NCBI RefSeq assembly: GCF_013177695.1
Contig: NZ_WOEY01000181.1
Coordinates: forward strand, 1 to 58,114
Length of the DNA stretch: 58,114 nucleotides
Direction: 5' to 3'
Source: Paraburkholderia solitsugae
Lineage (GTDB): Bacteria > Pseudomonadota > Gammaproteobacteria > Burkholderiales > Burkholderiaceae
Positions 25,318-33,314 of this stretch are shown piece after piece. A program made the position numbers and the translations under genes. The notes beneath the pieces are model-generated. The model saw only the letters and a list, made by a program, of their open reading frames with translations. It was not told the origin of the DNA and did no database searches. Each line of letters begins with the position of its first letter. The first letter of the stretch is position 1.

Positions 25318-26286
25318 ATGTTGAAAAAGGTGGTCGATCGGGCGAAACAGATCCGACGCAGCGAGGGATTCAAGCATTCCGTGGCTATGCCGCGCCGGAT
25401 TTCACTTCATGCTAAACAACGTTTAAACAGGGGCGTTTTTTCCATCGAGATTCAGGAGAACTCCGGGTTTTTCTCCGTGATGCAGATGGTCCTGTTTATT
25501 CTGATGTATTGCGACGAGAAATGCCTCACCCCGTGCATTAGCGCACGCGGTGGGCTGTATGGCGACGCCGAAGGAAAACTGGACTGGTTCTCGGCTCTCT
25601 TCGAGCACGTGCACACTGCCCCGGGACCCGCGTTCACTCAAAAGGTGAGAACGTCGACAGTGCGCGACCTGGTCCAGCTGGGCTTTCGCCAGCGCTATGA
25701 AGCCCGGCTTGAACTCAGTAGCGCAAGCGAACTCTTCCTCGCGCACTATCGTCCGGCCGCGCATATCTACGAAGAAGTCGACGCGATCTGCCAGAAGCTC
25801 GGGCTCGGCGAGTCGACGCTGGGCGCGCATTTCAGAGGTACCGACAAGACGCTGGAAGCCGTCCCGGTTTCATGGGGAAGCTTTTGCCGGCAGGTGGAAT
25901 CGACGCTTGCAGAAAACCCGCAGTTAACCCGTATTTTCATCTCGAGCGACGAACAGGCGTTTATCGATTTCTTTATTGCCTGGCCATTCAGCAAGCCGGT
26001 CAGGGTAGCACCGGCAAAACTGCTCGCATCCGGCAGCACGCCCGTTCACTTCAGCGGCTATCCGGGACTCGAAATCGGCCGCGAGGCGCTGGTTTCCTGC
26101 TTGCTGCTGGCCAATTGCGGGTTCCTTGTGAAGACGCCGTCCTATCTGTCCGCATGGTCGAAGATATTCAATCCCGCCCTGCCGGTGAAGCTTGTATCGC
26201 CTCCGCGTCCGGACGCATTCTGGTTCCCGGATAGCCAGCTCTGGCTCGAACAGGCTGCGCACGATAAAGCGGCTCGAGCGGCATAA
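25318..26286 (+). CDS. NodZ/GT23-like fucosyltransferase-fold protein
   Basis: A 322-aa cytosolic protein. The motif LGAHFRGTDK (H171, R173, D176) is the HxRxTD donor-binding signature of the alpha-1,6-fucosyltransferase/NodZ superfamily. The later blocks RIFISSDEQAFIDFF and GREALVSCLLLANCGFLVKTPSYLSAWSKIFNP match its second conserved region. No signal or membrane segment is seen. NodZ fucosylates Nod factors in rhizobia and relatives act on surface glycans. There are no nod or polysaccharide genes beside it, so the acceptor is unknown and the fucose specificity is family-level inference. Confidence 0.72.
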   Translation: MLKKVVDRAKQIRRSEGFKHSVAMPRRISLHAKQRLNRGVFSIEIQENSGFFSVMQMVLFILMYCDEKCLTPCISARGGLYGDAEGKLDWFSALFEHVHTAPGPAFTQKVRTSTVRDLVQLGFRQRYEARLELSSASELFLAHYRPAAHIYEEVDAICQKLGLGESTLGAHFRGTDKTLEAVPVSWGSFCRQVESTLAENPQLTRIFISSDEQAFIDFFIAWPFSKPVRVAPAKLLASGSTPVHFSGYPGLEIGREALVSCLLLANCGFLVKTPSYLSAWSKIFNPALPVKLVSPPRPDAFWFPDSQLWLEQAAHDKAARAA

Positions 26287-26399
26287 GCGGCAGCATAAAC
26301 GCCGGCCGCTTTCAAACGGTAGTTCGAACGCCTGAAAATCCCCCAGCAAGACCATGCCGCCGCGCCAGTCCGGCGGCCTCTCACACCACGCCCATCGTT

Positions 26400-26438
26400 T
26401 TTACGAAACGCCGCGAAGTATTAACGCTTCGTTTACGC
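26400..26438 (+). promoter_or_regulatory. putative KdpE operator upstream of kdp
   Basis: TTAACGC (26421-26427) and TTTACGC (26432-26438) repeat directly with 11-bp phasing. A third copy, TTTACGA (26400-26406), lies 21 bp upstream. OmpR/KdpE-type regulators bind such tandem half-sites. The same TTWACGC-N4-TTWACGC array occurs before the usp gene (32833-32850). The array ends about 50 bp before the first operon ORF. The 26287-26399 stretch holds only a 7-bp GC hairpin (26356-26377). Confidence 0.5.
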
Positions 26439-26488
26439 GGATTTGCCTAAATTTCACGGTGCAGGAGTCCGTTGTGGGAGACGAAGCC

Positions 26489-26593
26489 ATGGATCTGCTT
26501 TACCTCATTGCAATCATTGCGTTCGGCGGCCTCGTCGCGGCCTTTGTGGTTGGCTGCGACAAGCTTCGCCGCGCGCCCGGAGGCCGTCCATGA
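26489..26593 (+). CDS. tiny membrane protein at the head of the kdp operon (34 aa)
   Basis: A 34-aa ORF with one transmembrane helix (LLYLIAIIAFGGLVAAFVVG) and a short basic tail with CDKLRR. GGGAG stands 8 bases before the ATG, and its stop overlaps the kdpF start in ATGA. I recall comparable tiny ORFs with a CD/CE-R-L tail before kdpF in other GC-rich bacteria. A role as an extra Kdp small subunit is inference. Confidence 0.6.
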   Translation: MDLLYLIAIIAFGGLVAAFVVGCDKLRRAPGGRP

Positions 26594-26685
26594 CGACCTG
26601 GATGACGTGGCTCGCGGCGGCCTCGACGCTGATTCTGTTCGCTTACCTCGTGTATGCCTTGCTACGCGCGGAGGCCCTCGAATGA
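26590..26685 (+). CDS. kdpF: KdpF, small subunit of the K+-ATPase
   Basis: A 31-aa single-helix protein (LAAASTLILFAYLVYALLRAEAL). FAYLVYALLR is the characteristic KdpF motif. It stabilises the KdpABC complex in the inner membrane. It overlaps both neighbours by ATGA (4 bp each), so the three genes are translationally coupled. Confidence 0.85.
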   Translation: MTTWMTWLAAASTLILFAYLVYALLRAEALE

Positions 26686-28490
26686 ACTTAAACAACCTGT
26701 TTCAGCCCGGCCTGTTCATCGTCGTGCTGATCGCGCTCGCCATCCCGCTCGGCCGCTATATGACAGGCGTGGTGGACGGGTCTTCGGTCGTCGTGCGTCG
26801 TATCGGGCGGCCGATCGAAACCGCGCTCTACAAGCTCGCCGGGGTCGACCCCAGCGCCGAAATGTCATGGAAGTACTATGCGCTAGCCGTACTGGCGTTT
26901 AATACGCTCGGTGTGCTCGCGGTGTATGGATTCCTGCGTCTGCAGCAATGGCTGCCCGCGAACCCGCAGGGCTTCGGCCCGATGACGCCCGACGCCGCCT
27001 TCAACACGGCCGTCAGCTTCGTGACCAACACGAACTGGCAGGACTACACGCCGGAATCGACCGTCAGCTATCTGACGCAGATGGCTGCGCTGACGGTGCA
27101 AAACTTCTTTTCCGCCGCCACCGGCATTGCGGTCGTGGTCGCGTTGATTCGCGGTTTCGCGCGCCATACGACGGCGACGATCGGCAATTTCTGGGTCGAT
27201 CTGACGCGTATCACGCTGTATATCCTCGCGCCGCTCGCGACGGTGATCGCGCTGGTCCTGATCAGCCAGGGCGTGATTCAGAACTTCAAGTCGTATGAGG
27301 ATGTGCCGACGCTGCAGGTGACGACGTATCAAACCCCGAAGACCGACGCCCAGGGCAACCCCGTCAAGGACGCGAAGGGCAATCCAGTGATGGTGGACAA
27401 CAAGGCCGACAAGCAGACCATTGCGATGGGGCCGGTCGCGTCGCAGGAAGCGATCAAGATGCTCGGTACGAACGGCGGTGGTTTTTTCAACGCCAATTCC
27501 GCGCATCCGTACGAGAACCCGACGCCGTTCGCCAACTTTGTGCAGATGATTGCGATGCTCGTGATCCCGGCTGCGTTGTGCCTGGTGTTTGGCCGGGTGG
27601 TGGGCGACCAGCGCCAGGGTTATGCGGTGCTCGCCGCGATGACGATTGCTTTCGCGGTTGCCTGCTGGGGCGAGATTTCGTCTGAGCAGAACGGCAATCC
27701 GCTATTCACGTCGCTGCATGTCGATCAAACCGCGTCGGTTTCGCAACCGGGCGGCAACATGGAAGGCAAGGAAACCCGCTTCGGCATCGCACAGTCGGGC
27801 ATCTTCACCGTGGCGACCACCGCCGCATCATGCGGCGCCGTGAACAACGCACACGATTCGCTGACACCGATGGGCGGCTTCGTTCCGCTCCTGCTGATCG
27901 AACTCGGCGAGGTGATCTTTGGCGGCGTGGGCTCGGGTCTGTACGGCATGCTCGTGTTCGCGTTGCTCGCGGTATTCGTAGCCGGCCTGATGATTGGGCG
28001 AACGCCGGAATACATCGGCAAGAAGATCGAGTCGTACGAGATGAAGATGGTGTCGATTGCCGTGCTGCTCACACCGCTGCTCGTCCTGGTCGGTGCATCG
28101 ATTGCCGTGCTGACGGCAGCCGGCGTGGCGGGCATCGCGAACCCCGGTCCGCACGGATTCTCCGAGATTCTCTACGCGTACAGTTCGGCCGCCAATAACA
28201 ACGGCAGCGCGTTCGCGGGCCTCTCGGTCAATACGCCGTTCTACAACGGGACGCTGGCCGTCGTCATGTGGTTCGGCCGCTTCGGTTCGATTGTGCCGGT
28301 GCTGGCGATCGCCGGATCGCTCGCCGCCAAGAAACGCATCTCCGCTACCGCCGGCACGCTGCCGACGCATGGCCCACTGTTCGTCGTGCTGTTGCTCGGC
28401 ACGGTGGTGCTGGTCGGCGCACTGACGTATGTGCCGGCGCTGGCGCTCGGCCCCGTCGTTGAACATCTGATCATGGTCGCGGGACATTGA
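26682..28490 (+). CDS. kdpA: KdpA, K+-channel-like subunit of the Kdp ATPase
   Basis: A 602-aa polytopic membrane protein, the K+-selective translocating subunit. The four pore-loop regions are visible, including SFVTNTNWQDY, GTNGGGFFNANSAHP and ATTAASCGAVNNAHDSLTP. Length and order match KdpA of full-length operons. It starts at the ATG overlapping the kdpF stop; kdpB follows after 13 bp with its own GAGAGG site. Confidence 0.95.
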   Translation: MNLNNLFQPGLFIVVLIALAIPLGRYMTGVVDGSSVVVRRIGRPIETALYKLAGVDPSAEMSWKYYALAVLAFNTLGVLAVYGFLRLQQWLPANPQGFGPMTPDAAFNTAVSFVTNTNWQDYTPESTVSYLTQMAALTVQNFFSAATGIAVVVALIRGFARHTTATIGNFWVDLTRITLYILAPLATVIALVLISQGVIQNFKSYEDVPTLQVTTYQTPKTDAQGNPVKDAKGNPVMVDNKADKQTIAMGPVASQEAIKMLGTNGGGFFNANSAHPYENPTPFANFVQMIAMLVIPAALCLVFGRVVGDQRQGYAVLAAMTIAFAVACWGEISSEQNGNPLFTSLHVDQTASVSQPGGNMEGKETRFGIAQSGIFTVATTAASCGAVNNAHDSLTPMGGFVPLLLIELGEVIFGGVGSGLYGMLVFALLAVFVAGLMIGRTPEYIGKKIESYEMKMVSIAVLLTPLLVLVGASIAVLTAAGVAGIANPGPHGFSEILYAYSSAANNNGSAFAGLSVNTPFYNGTLAVVMWFGRFGSIVPVLAIAGSLAAKKRISATAGTLPTHGPLFVVLLLGTVVLVGALTYVPALALGPVVEHLIMVAGH

Positions 28491-28503
28491 CTGAGAGGAC
28501 AGC

Positions 28504-30639
28504 ATGACTAACGAACTCCAACCGCCGGTTCATCAGCCTGGCAACATCGGTCAGGCACGCAACGCCGCGCGCTCGATGTTCGACCCGGCGATTGCGCGGC
28601 CGGCGCTCCTCGATTCGTTCAGAAAGCTCGCGCCACGCCATCAGTTGCGTAACCCGGTGATGTTCTGCGTGTACATCGGCAGCATTCTGACGACGATTCT
28701 GTGGATCGCAGCGCTCGGGGGCCAGGCCGAAGCGCCCGCCGGTTTCATTCTCGCGATCGCGCTCTGGCTGTGGTTTACCGTGCTGTTCGCCAACTTCGCG
28801 GAGGCGCTGGCCGAGGGCCGCTCGAAGGCGCAAGCGGCTTCGCTGCGCAGCGCGAAGCACAACGTGATGGCGAAGAAACTGCAGGAGGCGCATCCCAAGG
28901 CGCCGATCCTCATGACGACAGCGACCGATCTGCGCAAGGGCGACGTCGTGCTGATCGAAACCGGCGACGTGATTCCGGCGGACGGCGAGGTGATTGAAGG
29001 CGTCGCCTCGGTCGACGAGTCGGCGATCACGGGGGAATCCGCACCGGTGATCCGCGAGTCAGGCGGCGATTTTTCGTCGGTGACGGGCGGTACGCGTGTG
29101 CTGTCGGACTGGATCGTCGTGCGCGTCACGGCCAATCCGGGCGAAGCCTTCCTCGACCGCATGATCGCGATGGTGGAAGGCGCCAAGCGGCAGAAGACGC
29201 CGAATGAAATCGCCTTGACGATCCTGCTGGTTGCGCTGACGCTCGTGCTGCTGTTCGCTACCGCGACACTGCTGCCGTTCTCGATGTTCTCGGTCGAAGC
29301 CGCGAAAGCCGGCCACGTGGTCACGATTACGGCACTGGTCGCGCTGCTGGTGTGCCTGATCCCGACGACCATCGGCGGCTTGCTGTCGGCCATCGGCGTG
29401 GCGGGCATGAGCCGGATGATGCAGGCGAACGTGATTGCCACCTCCGGCCGTGCCGTGGAAGCGGCTGGTGACGTCGACGTGCTACTGCTCGACAAGACCG
29501 GCACGATCACGCTCGGCAATCGCCAGGCGTCGGCCTTTACACCGGCGCCGGGCGTCACGGAGGAACTGCTCGCCGACGCGGCTCAGTTGTCCTCGCTAGC
29601 GGACGAAACACCGGAAGGGCGCAGCATCGTCGTGCTCGCGAAGCAGCGCTTCAATATCCGTGAACGCGATATGCACGCGCTGCAGGCAGTCTTCCTTGCC
29701 TTTAGCGCGCAGTCGCGCATGAGTGGTGTCGATCTGCCCGACCGTGAGATTCGCAAGGGCGCATCCGATGCGATCAAACACTATGTCGAGGCGCACGGCG
29801 GCCGTTTTCCCGCGGAGCTGACGGCTGCGGTGACGGAAATCGCACGGCGCGGCAGCACACCGCTGGTCGTCGCGCAGTTGGTTCGCGGCGAGAGCGGCGC
29901 ACGCTGTATGGGCGTGATCGAACTGAAGGACATCGTCAAGGGCGGCATCAAGGAGCGCTTCGCCGAACTGCGCAAGATGGGCATCAAGACCATCATGGTG
30001 ACGGGCGACAACCGGCTGACCGCGGCGGCGATCGCCGCCGAGGCGGGCGTGGACGATTTTCTCGCCGAGGTGACGCCGGAGGCGAAACTAGCCACGATCC
30101 GCTCGCACCAGGCCGAAGGGCGGCTCGTGGCGATGACCGGCGACGGCACCAACGACGCCCCGGCGCTCGCGCAAGCCGACGTGGCGGTGGCGATGAACAC
30201 CGGCACGCAGGCCGCGAAAGAAGCCGGCAACATGGTCGACCTCGATTCGAATCCGACCAAGCTGATCGAGATCGTCGAAATCGGCAAGCAGATGCTGATG
30301 ACGCGCGGCTCGCTCACCACGTTCTCGATTGCCAACGACGTCGCCAAATATTTCGCGATCATCCCGGCGGCTTTCGCGACGACCTATCCGCAACTGCGTG
30401 TGCTCGACGTGATGCATCTGAGCTCGCCGTCGTCGGCCATTCTGTCGGCGGTGATTTTCAACGCGCTGATTATCGTTGCGCTGATCCCGCTGGCGCTCAA
30501 GGGCGTGAAGTACCGGCCGCTAGGCGCGGCGTCGCTGTTGCGCCGCAATCTGCTGGTCTACGGGCTGGGCGGCATTCTGCTGCCGTTCCCGTTCATCAAG
30601 CTGATCGATATGGTGCTGAACGTGTTCGGCTGGGTTTGA
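28504..30639 (+). CDS. kdpB: KdpB, P-type ATPase catalytic subunit
   Basis: A 711-aa P-type ATPase. Visible motifs are TGES (177-180) in the actuator domain, the phosphorylation site DKTGT (D330), MVTGDNRLTAAAIA near residue 500, and GDGTNDAPALAQADVAVAMNTGTQAAKEA in the hinge. It couples ATP hydrolysis to K+ uptake through KdpA. All catalytic motifs are intact. Confidence 0.96.
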   Translation: MTNELQPPVHQPGNIGQARNAARSMFDPAIARPALLDSFRKLAPRHQLRNPVMFCVYIGSILTTILWIAALGGQAEAPAGFILAIALWLWFTVLFANFAEALAEGRSKAQAASLRSAKHNVMAKKLQEAHPKAPILMTTATDLRKGDVVLIETGDVIPADGEVIEGVASVDESAITGESAPVIRESGGDFSSVTGGTRVLSDWIVVRVTANPGEAFLDRMIAMVEGAKRQKTPNEIALTILLVALTLVLLFATATLLPFSMFSVEAAKAGHVVTITALVALLVCLIPTTIGGLLSAIGVAGMSRMMQANVIATSGRAVEAAGDVDVLLLDKTGTITLGNRQASAFTPAPGVTEELLADAAQLSSLADETPEGRSIVVLAKQRFNIRERDMHALQAVFLAFSAQSRMSGVDLPDREIRKGASDAIKHYVEAHGGRFPAELTAAVTEIARRGSTPLVVAQLVRGESGARCMGVIELKDIVKGGIKERFAELRKMGIKTIMVTGDNRLTAAAIAAEAGVDDFLAEVTPEAKLATIRSHQAEGRLVAMTGDGTNDAPALAQADVAVAMNTGTQAAKEAGNMVDLDSNPTKLIEIVEIGKQMLMTRGSLTTFSIANDVAKYFAIIPAAFATTYPQLRVLDVMHLSSPSSAILSAVIFNALIIVALIPLALKGVKYRPLGAASLLRRNLLVYGLGGILLPFPFIKLIDMVLNVFGWV

Positions 30640-30657
30640 CCCAATAGAGTGACCATC

Positions 30658-31239
30658 ATGAAAACGCTGCTTCGTCCGGTACTTGTCCTGTTCATCCTGA
30701 TGACCGTGATCACCGGGGTGATCTATCCAATCGTTGTGACCGCAATCGGTCATGCCGCCTTTGAGCACCAAGCGAACGGCAGTCTGCTCGTGCGGAACGG
30801 CAAGCTGGCCGGCTCCGCACTGATCGGCCAGCAGTTCGATGCGCCGACCTATTTCTGGGGACGCCTGTCGGCCACCACGCCCCAGCCGTACAACGCGCAG
30901 AACTCGGGTGGTTCGAACCTCGGCCCGACCAATCCCGCGCTTGCCGACGAAATCAAAGGTCGTCTCGATGCCTTGAAGGCGGCGGGTAACGACATGTCGC
31001 AACCGGTGCCGGTGGATCTGGTGACGTCGTCGGGCAGCGGCCTCGATCCGGAGATCAGTCCGGCGGCTGCCGCCTATCAGGTGGCGCGCGTGGCGAAGGC
31101 CCGCGGCCTGCCGGTCGATCAGGTCACCGATCTGATCGCGCGTAATACATCGGGGCGGCAGTTCGGTATCTTCGGCGAGGTACGCGTGAATGTGCTGAAG
31201 CTCAACCTGGCTTTGGACGATCTCAAGCCGATGCATTGA
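30658..31239 (+). CDS. kdpC: KdpC subunit of the Kdp ATPase
   Basis: A 193-aa protein with one N-terminal helix (LLRPVLVLFILMTVITGVIYPIVVT) and a periplasmic domain with FWGRLSATTPQPYNAQNSGGSNLGPTNPAL and the C-terminal block VDLVTSSGSGLDPEISPAAA. ATG 30658 fits the family N-terminus; a GTG three codons upstream is possible. The gene that normally follows, kdpD, is absent: kdpE starts 147 bp later. Confidence 0.94.
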   Translation: MKTLLRPVLVLFILMTVITGVIYPIVVTAIGHAAFEHQANGSLLVRNGKLAGSALIGQQFDAPTYFWGRLSATTPQPYNAQNSGGSNLGPTNPALADEIKGRLDALKAAGNDMSQPVPVDLVTSSGSGLDPEISPAAAAYQVARVAKARGLPVDQVTDLIARNTSGRQFGIFGEVRVNVLKLNLALDDLKPMH

Positions 31240-31386
31240 TTGGCCCGCGGCTTTGGCGCCCTAGCTGCCGTTGCCGCCGTTGCCTTACCGGCCCGCGTAT
31301 GCAGCGCGCTTGTCCGAATGATTGATGGAGACCCTGCCTCTACGTTGGCCGCCGCCTCAACAGGATGCGACCGACGTGGCACATTC

Positions 31387-32085
31387 ATGAGCGATCCCAC
31401 CGTTAGAGTTGTTGTGATTGATGAAGACAACACCATTCGCCGCTTCATTCGCACGCGCCTCGAAGCGGCCGGCATGAGCGTCTTCGAAGCGCCGACCGGC
31501 GCGCAAGGCCTGGCGCAGGCGGCGACGCGGCTGGCGGATCTCGTCATCATCGATCTCAGTTTGCCGGATATGGACGGCATCGAGGTGATCCGTGAGTTGC
31601 GCGGCTGGTCCGCGATGCCGGTGATCGTCCTGTCGGCGCGCAGCAGCGAGGAAGATAAGGTCGCCGCGCTCGACGCCGGCGCCGACGATTACCTCACCAA
31701 ACCGTTCGGCTTACCCGAGCTTAGCGCGCGGATTCGCGCGCATTTGCGCAGGCAGGCCAACGGCGACAGGGTCGGCCTGCCTCAGCTTAAGTTCGGCCTC
31801 GTCACGGTCGATCTTGGCGCGCGAAGAGTCGTGCGCGGCAGCCGGATCATTCATCTCAGCCCGACCGAATATCGCCTTCTCTCCGTGATGCTGCGCTATC
31901 CCGGACGCGTATTGACGCATGAGCAACTGCTGGGTGAGGTATGGGGCCCCTCGCAAACCGACAACCACCACTACCTGCGAATTTACATGGGGCATCTGCG
32001 TCACAAGCTCGAACGCGATCCGGCGCATCCTGAACACATCGTGACCGAGTCCGGCGTGGGCTACCGGCTGGTCGGCGTGCACTGA
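31387..32085 (+). CDS. kdpE: KdpE-type OmpR-family response regulator
   Basis: A 232-aa two-domain regulator. The receiver has the acidic pair near the start (IDED), the phosphoacceptor D56 (VIIDLSLPDMDG) and the lysine of DDYLTKPFG. The C-terminal winged helix reads LSPTEYRLLSVMLRYPGRVLTHEQLLGEVWGP...HYLRIYMGHLRHKLE, characteristic of KdpE. ATG 31387 was chosen because the upstream in-frame extension to 31240 is not receiver-like. Its sensor kinase KdpD is not in the window. Likely DNA sites are the TTWACGC repeats before kdpF and usp. Confidence 0.88.
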   Translation: MSDPTVRVVVIDEDNTIRRFIRTRLEAAGMSVFEAPTGAQGLAQAATRLADLVIIDLSLPDMDGIEVIRELRGWSAMPVIVLSARSSEEDKVAALDAGADDYLTKPFGLPELSARIRAHLRRQANGDRVGLPQLKFGLVTVDLGARRVVRGSRIIHLSPTEYRLLSVMLRYPGRVLTHEQLLGEVWGPSQTDNHHYLRIYMGHLRHKLERDPAHPEHIVTESGVGYRLVGVH

Positions 32086-32202
32086 ATTTCACAGGATTTT
32101 TATATCGCTGGCGGCAATCGTTTCCCGGCCTTTATGGCGTTGTCCGTAGAGTTTGAGTTGGGCGTTCCGCCGTAAAAAAATCTGTGATGGGCTGGAGGTT
32201 GT

Positions 32203-32418
32203 ATGGCATTCAAACAAACAAAGGGCGACGTGACCGTCGAGGCTTGCGTATTCCCCGCACCGGGCAACATGTTCAAAGGCGCGCTGCGCGTGACGACCAC
32301 CCGGCACGACAAGCAGATCCAGCGGGTTACCGGACGTGGCTGCGGCCGGCCGATGCGTGATTCAGGCGAAGCGCTGGCATTGGCCGAGGTTGAAGCACGC
32401 CGCATGCTCGGGGTTTGA
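32203..32418 (+). CDS. small conserved hypothetical protein (71 aa)
   Basis: A 71-aa basic protein with GGAGG four bases before its ATG. It reads as a compact beta-rich domain (DVTVEACVFPAPGNMFKGALRVTTTRHDKQI) and a helix (SGEALALAEVEARRML). No family is recognised. It lies between kdpE and usp and might belong to the same stress- or potassium-linked region. Confidence 0.6.
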   Translation: MAFKQTKGDVTVEACVFPAPGNMFKGALRVTTTRHDKQIQRVTGRGCGRPMRDSGEALALAEVEARRMLGV

Positions 32419-32424
32419 GATTCC

Positions 32425-32772
32425 ATGACCCCCTCAAAGCCCGCCATGATGTTCAGAGGGTTGTGCAAGGTCGTTGCCATCGCTTTCGTCACCAATCAGG
32501 TTCTCACGACTATTTTTACGTACGTCGCGCAGCAACTCGATGCAGCGTTGCCTCATGAAACGATCTGGCTTTTCAGTTGCGTGACATGCGGGTTGCTCAC
32601 ACTATGGCTGCAATCCGATGCGCGGCGCGCGTTCGGCTTCGCGCGTGAGAAGGGTTTCGTGAAGACGGGCGGGGACCAGAAGCAGGATCTGCAGATTGCC
32701 GAGGACTGTCCGAAGCGGTGGCTGGTAATTTTGCATATCGAGCTGAATCCCGCTGCGATACAGGCATCGTGA
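32425..32772 (+). CDS. hypothetical membrane protein (115 aa), uncertain
   Basis: An ORF starting 6 bp after the preceding gene. The first 70 residues look genuine, with two hydrophobic helices (CKVVAIAFVTNQVLTTIFTYVA; IWLFSCVTCGLLTLWLQ). The C-terminal 45 residues look less protein-like, so the frame may be disrupted after about 32640. There is no clear ribosome site, and no family is recognised. Confidence 0.4.
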   Translation: MTPSKPAMMFRGLCKVVAIAFVTNQVLTTIFTYVAQQLDAALPHETIWLFSCVTCGLLTLWLQSDARRAFGFAREKGFVKTGGDQKQDLQIAEDCPKRWLVILHIELNPAAIQAS

Positions 32773-32832
32773 GATTGCCACGGCGCCGCTGTGGAATTCG
32801 CCCATACGCTGCAAATAAAACCAGCTGATTTT

Positions 32833-32850
32833 TTTACGCGACGTTAACGC
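32833..32850 (+). promoter_or_regulatory. putative KdpE operator upstream of usp
   Basis: TTTACGC (32833-32839) and TTAACGC (32844-32850) are direct repeats with 11-bp phasing, the same array in swapped order as before kdpF (26421-26438). The array ends 46 bp before the usp ATG, with TAAGCT (32860-32865) as a possible -10. Confidence 0.5.
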
Positions 32851-32896
32851 CGCATTGGTTAAGCTAAAAGTACAAAGTACCCGCTTGGAGTTTTCG

Positions 32897-33313
32897 ATGA
32901 TACGAATGCTCATCCCTGTTCTCGACCACGGTGGCGCGATAGAAGCTGCGCGCTACGCGGCGTTCATGTTTCTGGAACGCGGCGTCACCGAAGTCGACTT
33001 GCTGGAAGTACTCGAGCCCGTCGATCAGGGGCGCGCGGCAGCCTTCCACAGCCGCAGCGCACTGGTGCGCCAGGAAAAGCAGGCCATGCTGAAGGCATTG
33101 ATCGACGTCCGCACCGTTCTCGAAGAAGCGGGCGTGCCGTACCACTGGAAACGGGTATTCGGCCACCGTACGAAAGCGATCGCCGACTACGCGGCGACCA
33201 CCCAGCCCGACGTGATGGTGATCGATGCCAGCCATATGGGCTTCTTCCGCAGACTAGCCATGTTCGCGTCGCTGTCAAGGCGCACGGTTACGCCGGTGAC
33301 GATGGTTCACTGA
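32897..33313 (+). CDS. universal stress protein family (UspA)
   Basis: A 138-aa single Usp domain. The N-terminus MIRMLIPVLDHGGAIEAARYAAFM and the tail HRTKAIADYAATTQPDVMVIDASHMGFFRRL...SRRTVTPVTMVH follow the family. The typical ATP-binding glycine motif G-2x-G-9x-G(S/T) is degenerate, so nucleotide binding is doubtful. GGAG precedes ATG 32897. It ends 2 bp from the convergent KimA-like gene. Usp proteins can dock on KdpD; with KdpD absent, its role here is open. Confidence 0.8.
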   Translation: MIRMLIPVLDHGGAIEAARYAAFMFLERGVTEVDLLEVLEPVDQGRAAAFHSRSALVRQEKQAMLKALIDVRTVLEEAGVPYHWKRVFGHRTKAIADYAATTQPDVMVIDASHMGFFRRLAMFASLSRRTVTPVTMVH

Positions 33314-33314
33314 A

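Noticed and set aside
26356..26377. GCCGCCG/CGGCGGC hairpin after the fucosyltransferase-like gene
   Set aside because: No T-run follows, so it was not called a terminator.
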